Origin: DATACQ01 sp036555515 | GTDB taxonomy: Bacteria; Desulfobacterota; Binatia; UBA9968 | Assembly: GCA_036555515.1 (NCBI GenBank) | Contig: DATBLC010000221.1 | Coordinates: 1 to 64,000 of the forward strand | Direction of reading: 5' to 3' | Length of the DNA: 64,000 nt | Shown: in pieces, positions 49,911 through 58,078 of the stretch | Layout of the letters: every line of letters begins with the position of its first letter | Position numbering within the stretch: position 1 is the first letter of the stretch | The notes under the pieces: model-generated | Told to the model about the DNA's origin: nothing | Database searches by the model: none | The model's input: the letters and a program-made list of their open reading frames with translations, nothing else | Made by a program: the position numbers and the translations under genes

Positions 49911-51368
49911 ATGAGTGAAAATAACGCATTTAGCCGTCGCGATTTTATCGGCGCAGTTGCCGCCGTCAGTGCCGTTGGGCTTTCCGCCTGCGCTATGGGT
50001 TCGCAACAAGGTTCGAGACTGGGCTCAGCCGATCGTGTCCCGGGCCAGCTTCCCCGGCGCGGCGAATTTCTCGTGCGCAACGCCTATATTGTGACGATGG
50101 ATCCAAAACTGGGCGATATTCCCAACGGAGATATTCACGTACGCAACGGCGCCCTAGTAGCGGTTGGCACGAAGCTCAGCGCGCCGGGCGCGGAAGAAAT
50201 CGACGGGCGCAATCGCATCGCGCTACCCGGTTTCGTCGATACCCATTTTCATCTATGGGGAAGCTTCGCTCGCGGCATCGTCGCCGACGGAGACTTCGAC
50301 TATTTTCCCGTGATGAGCCGGCTCGGTCCGGTGATGACCCCGGAAGACGCCTACAACAGCGCCAAGTTGGGCATCGCCGAGGCGGTCAACTCCGGCATCA
50401 CAACGATTCACGATTGGTCGCACAACATTATTAACGGTGCTTATGCGGACGCCGATTTGCGCGCCCTGCGTGATGTCGGTATTCGCGCGCGTTTCTCCTA
50501 CGGCTACAGCCGCAACTTGCAACAGAAGCCAAAGGAAACGGCCGATTTTAATGATATCGCAAGGGTAAAGCGGGAATGGTTCGGTCCATCCAATGACGGA
50601 CTTCTCACTATGGGCTTCGCATCCCGTGGCGCCGGCGATACTCCACCTGAGGTCTACCGCAAGGAATGGGAGTTTGCTCGCAGTCAAGGCTTACCGATTA
50701 CCCAGCACGCCGGACGATCGCTCGGGGAGATCAAAAGATTTCGCCGTATCGAGATGCTCTATAAAGACAAATTGCTTGGATCCGATGTGCAACTCATTCA
50801 CACTTACAATGCATCCCCACAGGAGCGCGGCATGATCGCGGAAACCAAGACTCACGTCAGCATCGCTCCTTTCACCGCTTCGCGGCTGGCCTCCGGCTTG
50901 CCGTATCTGGGCGATCTGCTCAAGCGGGGAGTTCAGTGCAGCCTGTCCGTGGATACCACCACGGTGGGCGGCAATGCGGATATGTTCTGTATCATGCGTC
51001 TGATGCTGCAGCTCAACCATCTGCGCTCGATGGATGTTCTTGAAGTGCAGCCGCGGCGGATCCTGGAGTTGGCGACTCTTGACGGAGCCAAGGATCTCGG
51101 CATAGCCGATCGCGTCGGCTCGCTGACGCCGGGAAAACGCGCGGATCTTATTTTGGTGCGCACGAACGATCTCAATGTAGCGCCGTTCATTAATCCCGCG
51201 CTATTGCTCGTGCAACAAGCACAACCGCAAAACGTCGACATGGTGGTCATCGACGGGCGCATTCTCAAACAGAAAGGCGAGCTTGTTGCCCTTGACGCCG
51301 AGGAAGTCGTCCGTAAGGCGGCGGAATCGTTTCACACCGCGCGAAATCGAGCCGGTGGACCATTCTAA
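49911..51368 (+). CDS. Tat-exported TRZ/ATZ-type amidohydrolase (PF01979)
   Basis: A 485-residue metal-dependent hydrolase. The start at 49911 follows AGGAGCCGTTGCC. The N-terminus carries a twin-Arg signal (SRRDFIGAVAAVSAVG) with a lipobox-like LSAC, so it is probably a periplasmic lipoprotein, unusual for the family. Metal ligands: HFHLWG (strand 1), HAGR near residue 265, His in LIHTYN and the Asp in LSVDTTTVGG. The C-terminal composite domain is DRVGSLTPGKRADLILV. Members deaminate or dechlorinate triazines, nucleobases and similar heterocycles; the substrate is unknown. Confidence 0.9.
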   Translation: MSENNAFSRRDFIGAVAAVSAVGLSACAMGSQQGSRLGSADRVPGQLPRRGEFLVRNAYIVTMDPKLGDIPNGDIHVRNGALVAVGTKLSAPGAEEIDGRNRIALPGFVDTHFHLWGSFARGIVADGDFDYFPVMSRLGPVMTPEDAYNSAKLGIAEAVNSGITTIHDWSHNIINGAYADADLRALRDVGIRARFSYGYSRNLQQKPKETADFNDIARVKREWFGPSNDGLLTMGFASRGAGDTPPEVYRKEWEFARSQGLPITQHAGRSLGEIKRFRRIEMLYKDKLLGSDVQLIHTYNASPQERGMIAETKTHVSIAPFTASRLASGLPYLGDLLKRGVQCSLSVDTTTVGGNADMFCIMRLMLQLNHLRSMDVLEVQPRRILELATLDGAKDLGIADRVGSLTPGKRADLILVRTNDLNVAPFINPALLLVQQAQPQNVDMVVIDGRILKQKGELVALDAEEVVRKAAESFHTARNRAGGPF

Positions 51369-51457
51369 GCGGTTACCCTAGACAAGCGTGAACGGCGACC
51401 TTGTACCCGAAGCCGAAGTCCAAAATACAAACGCGACTCAGTGTACAAATTTACTTA

Positions 51458-51814
51458 GCCGGGATTCGCAGTTGCGCTCGACAGGAAGCGCGAGGAGGCA
51501 ACCGTTCCGTAGCAAAGTCGATGGGTTTCTGCCTCCGGGCAGACATCGAGCAGCGGTGCTTCGACGGAATGTTACTAATGAGTTCGTTATTTAGAGACTA
51601 TGTGGCTAGTGTGCGACCGAGAGGCGAGCCCTTCCGATCGCGGTCAATGGTTCTTTGCCTTGCCGTCCACCACCCCGTCCTCTCCATAGGTGGAAATGCC
51701 CGCCGGCAGGGCCTGAAAACAACCTTTGCGCTCCTGTGCCCGCGCTCTCCAGGTCTCACCCCTCGGTCGCTGTTTGGTTACTCAAGGACTCCTTAATAAC
51801 TGCGGAATCCGGGC
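51458..51814. repeat. Family B element, copy 4 (long)
   Basis: The left end GCCGGGATTCGCAGTTG (51458) and right end AACTGCGGAATCCGGGC (51798-51814) are inverted repeats. Interior words ACCGTTCCGTAGCAAAGTCG and GATGGGTTTCTGCCTC are the reverse complement of those in other copies, so this copy has the opposite internal orientation. It is about 120 bases longer than the others and fills most of the gap 51369-51894. Confidence 0.6.
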
Positions 51815-51894
51815 TTAATCTTTGAGACATCACCGTGATCAATTTGCGCTTGACGTTTTCTCGGCCAAAACGATATAGATCTTGTGGCAACGCT

Positions 51895-52890
51895 ATGTTC
51901 ACTCCGCCAACCTGCGTCTTTGGGTTTTTACTGATACTGACGTGGCTGACACTGGCCGCTGCGGCTGCCCAGGACAAATCCATCCCGTCGCGCAAACCCG
52001 AGTCCGTCACTCTAGGCCTTTCCGCCAGGCATGTGCTCAATCTGCCCATTTACCTCGCTGAGCGGCATGGTATTTTCGAGAGCGAAGGATTTGATTTCAA
52101 GCCGATCACAACCAAGACAAATACCGCGATCGCAGCATTGGTGTCCGGGGATTTGGACTATATTACGGCGTTGAACTCCGGTTTGGGGGCCGCCGTCGGA
52201 GGTGCGCCGCTGGTCGCGACCTATGTTTCAACTGACAAGCCGCTCCTCTATTTGATCACTCGGCCTGATATCAAAGATGGCAAGGCGTTGCGCGGCGGCA
52301 TTATCGGACACGGCGGCACGCGAGGCAGCCATTACCACGCCACCGTGGCGATGGTCAAACATCTGGGAATGGATCCTCAAAAGGACGTCAAGCTGATTTC
52401 CACCATAGATGTCACTCAGGGACTCACGGCGCTCTTTTCCGGCGCCGTAGCGGCGGCCACGCTCTCGCCGCCATATGATTCGACGGCGGTCAGGAAAGGA
52501 TACAATCGACTGGTTTCAGGTCCCGACGTGCTGCCGCGGTTCGTTGAGAATGGTCTGGTATTGCGGCGCGCCAAACTGCGCGACAACCCGGACCAAGTTC
52601 GTCGCATGCTTCGCGCCTTCGTGCGCGGACTAAGGTACGCGAAGGAGCGTCCCGGCGATGCGATTGCACTGATTCAAAAAGACTGGAATCTCGATCGCGA
52701 AACCGCGCAAGTCGCGTACGAAGCTGTTTTGCCCACGTACAACCAGAGCGGGGAATGTTCCGATGAGTTGATTCTCGCCGCCATCAAGCGCGCCCAACAA
52801 GACGCAAAAATCACGCAATCAAGCTTTGCGCCGAAGGATTTTGTCGATTGGACAATAATTCGGACCGTACAACGCGACCTCACCCGCTAG
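51895..52890 (+). CDS. NMT1-type ABC substrate-binding protein
   Basis: About 331 residues from the ATG at 51895 (MFTPPTCVFG); a GTG at 51835 would add 20 basic residues and cannot be excluded. The signal peptide core is FLLILTWLTLAAAAAQ. Landmarks: LGLSARHVLNLPIYLAERHG, VSGDLDYITALNSGLGAA and GIIGHGGTRGSHYHATVAMV. It is followed 19 bases on by an amidohydrolase on the same strand, the tightest of the capture-and-hydrolyse pairs. Confidence 0.88.
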   Translation: MFTPPTCVFGFLLILTWLTLAAAAAQDKSIPSRKPESVTLGLSARHVLNLPIYLAERHGIFESEGFDFKPITTKTNTAIAALVSGDLDYITALNSGLGAAVGGAPLVATYVSTDKPLLYLITRPDIKDGKALRGGIIGHGGTRGSHYHATVAMVKHLGMDPQKDVKLISTIDVTQGLTALFSGAVAAATLSPPYDSTAVRKGYNRLVSGPDVLPRFVENGLVLRRAKLRDNPDQVRRMLRAFVRGLRYAKERPGDAIALIQKDWNLDRETAQVAYEAVLPTYNQSGECSDELILAAIKRAQQDAKITQSSFAPKDFVDWTIIRTVQRDLTR

Positions 52891-52909
52891 AAACAAGGAG
52901 ATCGGTGTT

Positions 52910-54037
52910 ATGATCATCGATGCCGACGGCCATACCCATATCCCGCAAGAAGTTTTCGACACCTATCTGGATAAGGAATTTTATCGCAATCGGCCGCGCT
53001 TTATCACTTTTGACGACGGGCGAGGCTATTACATCATCGAAGGGCGCGTCATCGCCAAACCCTTCGGCTGGGGTCCCGGTACTCCAGGAAGCATCGCCGG
53101 CACCGTGCGCACGCGCAAATGTAAAGACTGGGACTTGAACAACGTAAGCGGTCGTCTAGAAGACCTTGATCTCGAAGGCATCGATCTCCAGGTCATCTAC
53201 CCGAACGTCTTGATGTCGATTAACAGCTGGGAGCATGCGGGTTTGGCGACTGCGGTTTCACATGCGTACAATACATGGATATCGGAGAAATGCGCCCAGG
53301 CCGGCGGACGCTTGCGTTTTGCCGCGGTCGTTGCCCTGCAGGACCCCAAAGCCGCAAGCGAAGAGCTAAGGCGCGCGGTCACCGCGCTCGGCGCAGTCGG
53401 CGTCATGGTTCCGGGCACCCTCGGGGCGCGCACGCTGGACCATCCCGATCTTTATCCTTTCTGGGACGCCGTCGAGCAGCTCGATGTCGGCGTCGGCGTG
53501 CACACTGTAACCGGCATGTACCCGACTGTCGGACAGGATCTGTTCGATCACTTCTGGGGAGCCAAAGCGGTATCGATGCCGCTAACCTTGACTACCGCAA
53601 CGGTATCTCTGGTTGGAGGCGGCATCGCCGATCTCTTCCCCAATCTACGCTTCGGTCTGCTCGAAACCGGCTGCGGCTGGTTGCCCTATTGGATCGAACG
53701 AATGGACGAAATGCATGAACGGGGCGAAAAAGATCCACGCATGTATGACGGGATTCTAAATCGCAAACGGCCCAGGAACCGCACAAAACCCAGCGAGCTC
53801 TTTGCACAAGGACGAATGGTGGTCTCGTGCGAGCCCGGCGAGATCATGCTACCCGCCGTGATCGCCGCCTGCGGCGATCAGTGCATCATGTATGCCTCAG
53901 ACTATCCGCATGGCGACAGCAAATGGCCGGAAACCGTTTCGCGCATTCGATCCGCGGGGTTTTCGGAAATAACGGAGAAGAGAATTCTCGGCGAGAATGC
54001 CGCCCGGCTGTACAAACTGGATGTACCTTTAGGTTGA
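52910..54037 (+). CDS. PF04909-type amidohydrolase
   Basis: A 375-residue TIM-barrel hydrolase starting MIIDADGHTHIPQEV, the metal motif at residues 4-8. VGVGVHTVTGMY carries a His ligand near residue 200 and IMYASDYPHGDSKWP the catalytic Asp near residue 327. AACAAGGAGATCGGTGTT precedes the ATG. Only 19 bases separate it from the binding-protein gene, so the two form one operon. It is the longest of the five paralogues after 4750-5886. Confidence 0.9.
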   Translation: MIIDADGHTHIPQEVFDTYLDKEFYRNRPRFITFDDGRGYYIIEGRVIAKPFGWGPGTPGSIAGTVRTRKCKDWDLNNVSGRLEDLDLEGIDLQVIYPNVLMSINSWEHAGLATAVSHAYNTWISEKCAQAGGRLRFAAVVALQDPKAASEELRRAVTALGAVGVMVPGTLGARTLDHPDLYPFWDAVEQLDVGVGVHTVTGMYPTVGQDLFDHFWGAKAVSMPLTLTTATVSLVGGGIADLFPNLRFGLLETGCGWLPYWIERMDEMHERGEKDPRMYDGILNRKRPRNRTKPSELFAQGRMVVSCEPGEIMLPAVIAACGDQCIMYASDYPHGDSKWPETVSRIRSAGFSEITEKRILGENAARLYKLDVPLG

Positions 54038-54754
54038 CGAAGTTCTAGTGTCACGCCTGGCAAACAGGAAAGTTAAATTTGAGAGTCCTGCCAGGTCGGA
54101 CCCGTCCGAGAGGCTGCACTGGATTTTGACCTAAAGGCTTCGCCTAATGATCTTGAAAACAGCCGGCAGATGCGTGATTGACGGTACTCGGTTTCGTTCT
54201 TCGACGCGATGTATGGTGAAACTCATGGCGGTGACAAGCACGCTTCGACGTTTCGGGAATTCCCGAAACGTCGAAATGAAAAGGTCAGCATCAAACCCCT
54301 GACTCGTCGTCGCAGCCGGCTTTCACGGACGACATATATATAAGGATACGGGGTTCATGACGCACCGGCGGTAAGCCGAGGGAGGCTTTAGGAACTCTCA
54401 AGTAATTTAGTGGCATCGGGAGAGTTGCCAGTAAAGATAAAGCTCTGATCCTGGACTCCGAGCTATTATTTCCTCGCGGCCCGCTGGCAATGCATCGCGT
54501 AGACTAAGGCGCCGCTTCGTCAAAATTCTAGATTTGAAAGCCCGGTCCTAATGATCCGCAAGCGTGAGCACCGCACATAGGTTGTTGAAACGGCGGCCTT
54601 GTACTCGGCGCAAAGTCAAAATAGCAGACGCGACGCCTTCTACACTGGTTAATTTGTCTCGGTTTTCCCTATGCAGCCTTCTTAAGACACGCGTCTCGTC
54701 CACTTGCCATGGTGGGGGAATCGAGGATTGATAAACTTGCTTCTCCGACGATGC
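54038..54754. other. Gene-free stretch
   Basis: About 720 bases between a plus-strand amidohydrolase and a convergent reductase gene. No credible coding frame was found on either strand. The only clear structure is the perfect palindrome at 54244-54275. Confidence 0.5.
54244..54275. repeat. Perfect 32-base palindrome
   Basis: The 16-base half-site TTCGACGTTTCGGGAA is followed directly by its exact complement, with no spacer. No T-run follows on either side, so it does not look like a standard terminator. It could be a dimeric regulator site or cruciform-forming sequence, or a cloning/assembly artefact. Confidence 0.7.
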
Positions 54755-56011
54755 TTATTTTTCCATTGCCGCCAGCATCGCGTCTTTTTCACCGCGTATT
54801 CTGGGGTGATAACAGTCGACCGGCTGCGTCCCGATGAGTCCGACACAGGCGTTGCAATCCACGCACCGCGGTCCAGAGGTTCCATCGTGCAAGTGACGAT
54901 ACAACAGCGGATCGGCGATAAACCCGCGGCCAACGGAAACCGCGTCGCACAGACCTTGTTCGATGGCCGTCTGCATTGCTTCCCGGCTAATAAACCCGCC
55001 GACGCAAATCACCGGAATGGATAGGGCTCGTTTGAATTGGCGCGCGTACTGAAGATTGAAGCCTTCGCGTCCTTTAAAGAGGAGATTGAAAACGAGCGCC
55101 AGCAACGGCCAAAACAAATTGAAAGCAATCCTTCGCCACCACACTAGATGGCGCACGCCCCCCGACAGCATATGATTCAAGCAGCGGCCGAAGGTGCCAC
55201 GCACCATCGGAAAACCGGACTCGTATTGACCGACGGACACCTCGACCGCATCGATGCCTTCGTGCTCCATCGCCTTGGCGATCTCAACCAGCTCGCGGGT
55301 TTTCAAACCGGGCCGAAGCGGCAGGTAATCGGACCCGTTGAGCTTGATGATGAGCGGGTAGTCATTGCCGACCCGCGCGCGCATCGCGCGGTATAAATCG
55401 CGCAGGAATCGCAAGCGGTTCTCGAACGAGCCGCCGTACTCGTCGGTGCGTTTGTTGGTGTAAGGCGTGAGGAACTGATTGACCAGATAGCCGTGTCCGG
55501 CGTGAATTTGCACTCCGTCGAAGCCGGCCTTCTTGCAGCGGGCAGCGGCGTCAGCGAACCGTTGCACGATGCGTTCGATTTCCGCCACGGTCAAACTACG
55601 CGGGCGCGTGCCGGTCGACAAGTCTTTGACGCTCGACGCGGACACGGCCTCGGGTATTCCGGCGAAGCTAGGAATAACCTGGCGTCCGGAATGATTCAGT
55701 TGCGCGAAGATCTTGGTGCCGTGCACATGCATTGAATCGACCAGTTGCTTGAGCGCGGGAATTTTACTGTCGTCATCGACGCCCATTTGCAATGGCGTGG
55801 ATTTGCCATCAAGACTGGGATAAACATTCCCGGTAATGATGAGCGGCACGCCGCCTTTGGCCATCGGCAGGTAGAAGTCAATATGCTGCCGCGTAGCAAA
55901 GCCATCCGCCGTGGCACGCGTTTCCGAAGTAGCAGTTTTGATGATCCGTCCGGCAATGGAGAGCTTGCCGATGGCAAGGGAGGTAAAAAGAATGCTTTCG
56001 TTCGGTGACAT
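54755..56011 (-). CDS. Old-yellow-enzyme-family NADH:flavin oxidoreductase
   Basis: A 418-residue FMN-binding TIM-barrel enzyme. Landmarks: IIKTATSETRATADGFATRQ, FAQLNHSGRQ and GFDGVQIHAGHGYLVNQFL, TNKRTDEYGGSFENRLRFL with the conserved phosphate-binding residues, and FISREAMQTAIEQGLCDAVS late in the barrel. A C-terminal CVDCNACVG looks like a small Cys cluster, as in the longer members (2,4-dienoyl-CoA or enoate reductases) that carry a [4Fe-4S] cluster, but the usual C-x2-C-x3-C-x11-C is not complete. GAGGAGGTCCGCT precedes the ATG. Role: reduction of activated C=C bonds or removal of nitro groups. Confidence 0.9.
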   Translation of the reverse strand: MSPNESILFTSLAIGKLSIAGRIIKTATSETRATADGFATRQHIDFYLPMAKGGVPLIITGNVYPSLDGKSTPLQMGVDDDSKIPALKQLVDSMHVHGTKIFAQLNHSGRQVIPSFAGIPEAVSASSVKDLSTGTRPRSLTVAEIERIVQRFADAAARCKKAGFDGVQIHAGHGYLVNQFLTPYTNKRTDEYGGSFENRLRFLRDLYRAMRARVGNDYPLIIKLNGSDYLPLRPGLKTRELVEIAKAMEHEGIDAVEVSVGQYESGFPMVRGTFGRCLNHMLSGGVRHLVWWRRIAFNLFWPLLALVFNLLFKGREGFNLQYARQFKRALSIPVICVGGFISREAMQTAIEQGLCDAVSVGRGFIADPLLYRHLHDGTSGPRCVDCNACVGLIGTQPVDCYHPRIRGEKDAMLAAMEK

Positions 56012-56302
56012 AGCGGACCTCCTCAGGATCGCATGCCCGCGATCAAGCTTGCATCAACAAAAGACGCGCCCGGGAACGAGCTGTTGTTAATCAAGCGGTT
56101 CCCCTTTCTGGGGAGCGGCTATCTAGTTATCGTGACAGGCAAAGAAAAGCAAAGAAAGCGCGACATCTCCAAACGGGACGGCCGTGTAGGAAAAAATAGA
56201 GGCTGCTTAATACGTGGTAATTAGCGAATCCAAGATTGACGACAGCAGCCATTGAAGAGTATAGGTGCCCTAGTTTTCGACCCATGTTCAGGAGACTACC
56301 CT

Positions 56303-57295
56303 ATGCGAAGCTTTTGTATTGCTGGCTGTTGCCTGCTTATTGTCGGTTCTTCATCCCTCGCTGTCTGGGCGGCCGACAAGCTCGTGGGCATTCACTCCGC
56401 CATAGCCGTTTCACAGTCCCTGCCCATCATTGCCCGTGAGGCCGGGCTGTTCCGCAAATACAATCTGGACTTTGATCTCGTCCTCATGCGCTCGTCGAGC
56501 ACGGCCACGGCCGCTTTAGTCGGCGGCGATGCGGACGTGGGCTTGGTTGGCGGGATCGGCATCATCAGTGCTTATGTCCAGGGAGCGCAGGATTTTGTTT
56601 TCATTGGCGCCGTAAAAAATCACCTGACGCATAGCATCGTCGCCCGCCCAGATATCAAGCGACCCGAAGACCTCAAAGGAAAACGCATCGGAGTCAACCG
56701 CATCGGCAGCAACAATCACTACTTCGCGCTTCAGGTGCTGCCGCGTTTCGGCATCGATCCAGCAAAAGACGTGATCTTTCGCCAGACCGGCGGTGATGCC
56801 GCCGATGTCGCTGCGCTCCTGAACGGCTCCGTGGACGCCTCGGCGATGTTGACCTATGGCCAGAGCGCTGTGGCTCAAGGTTATCATTATCTGATCTATG
56901 GACCCGACATGCGCATTCCCTATGCCGCCGCGGCTTTCGTTACCCGCCGCTCAATCCTGGCCAGGCGGTCACAAGTGATCGGTCAATTCATGCGCGCGAT
57001 GGCGGAGGCGTCGAAAGTTTTTCATTCGGACAGGGAGTCCACGTTTAGAATCCTTACCAAATACTTGCGTATCAATGACCGGAAGATCCTCGAAACCACA
57101 TACGGTAACGAAGTCAAAGCGATGGACCCGAAGCTGGAGATGAAACCCGAGGCACTGCAGGCCATACTGGATGAGGTCTCGATCATCGACGCGCGTGCCA
57201 AGAAAGTTCAAGTCCAGCAGTTGACGGACCGCCGCTATCTGGATGAAATGGAAAAGAGCGGTTTTTTCGAGACTCTGTGGGGGACGAAACGCTAG
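56303..57295 (+). CDS. NMT1-type ABC substrate-binding protein
   Basis: About 330 residues. The start at 56303 (MRSFCIAGCC) follows TCAGGAGACTACCCT; an upstream start at 56252 lacks support. The signal peptide core is CCLLIVGSSSLAV with cleavage near WAAD. Landmarks: GIHSAIAVSQSLPIIAREAG, VGGDADVGLVGGIGIISAYV and DLKGKRIGVNRIGSNNHYF. It is the last NMT1-type gene; no hydrolase partner follows. Confidence 0.88.
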   Translation: MRSFCIAGCCLLIVGSSSLAVWAADKLVGIHSAIAVSQSLPIIAREAGLFRKYNLDFDLVLMRSSSTATAALVGGDADVGLVGGIGIISAYVQGAQDFVFIGAVKNHLTHSIVARPDIKRPEDLKGKRIGVNRIGSNNHYFALQVLPRFGIDPAKDVIFRQTGGDAADVAALLNGSVDASAMLTYGQSAVAQGYHYLIYGPDMRIPYAAAAFVTRRSILARRSQVIGQFMRAMAEASKVFHSDRESTFRILTKYLRINDRKILETTYGNEVKAMDPKLEMKPEALQAILDEVSIIDARAKKVQVQQLTDRRYLDEMEKSGFFETLWGTKR

Positions 57296-58078
57296 CCTGG
57301 ATTCCTCGGAAAATGCAAAATGGGGCACAAGGTTTGCCTGACTCCAAACTGTTTATTACCAAGGTATCGCTTCGTCAGGACCCGCAAGAATAGAAAGCCG
57401 AGCCCCGGTAAGTTCCCTAACCAAGACATATCTAGAGGCGTTAACCGATGAAGACCTTGCACGGCAGCTCGACGAGCCCCAGTATCAACCGCTGCCGACC
57501 GTCGCCGTGCGTCTGGTCAGCGTGTTGGAGAACGCGATGACCAATCAGGGGCAGATTAGCTACTACTTGAAGGCTTACCATCGGCTGGGGGGCTGGTTCC
57601 CGCGTGAGGCCAAAGATCCTGGCAGCGTCCGCTAGAGTCCTATGGAACGAGCTGGGTACCGAGAATGTCTCCATCGATTCTGGGTACATAACTTCGTAAT
57701 ATTCGGCATGAAGATTCAGCAAACCGCCGACCGTTCTTCCCTTAATTAGTCACAGTTAAATCTCCCCAGTCCGAGGGCGTAGTAAAGACTTATTCCAGTG
57801 AGTCCCCTAAATCATCTAATTCGTCCATCTCGGTCACGTTCTCAAATGCGGCCCGCGCAGTTGGGGTACCAAAATGGACTTGGTGGATCAGGAGGCAAAG
57901 AGGTAAAAAAACAACGTGGTCTCGGGCTCAATCCGTTGGTCGGTTTTCAGGTGATCATTGAGGGCGATACGATAGGTTTACAAATTAAGAATTGTGCGAG
58001 TATTGTGTCTTACAAAGAAAGGCTTATAGTTTTTCTTTGCTTGTTCGGCAAGGTTCAGTGAACGTGGAACTTCAAAAA
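57296..58078. other. Gene-poor stretch with a possible relic frame
   Basis: A plus-strand frame open from 57342 to a TAG at 57633 reads protein-like (for example TYLEALTDEDLARQLDEPQ and LENAMTNQGQISYYL), but it lacks a plausible start and is not recognised. A minus-strand frame at 57441-57722 overlaps it and is equally unassigned. Otherwise nothing was identified. Confidence 0.3.

Noticed and set aside
57441..57722. Minus-strand 93-codon frame
   Set aside because: No RBS, no recognisable motifs and it overlaps a protein-like frame on the other strand.
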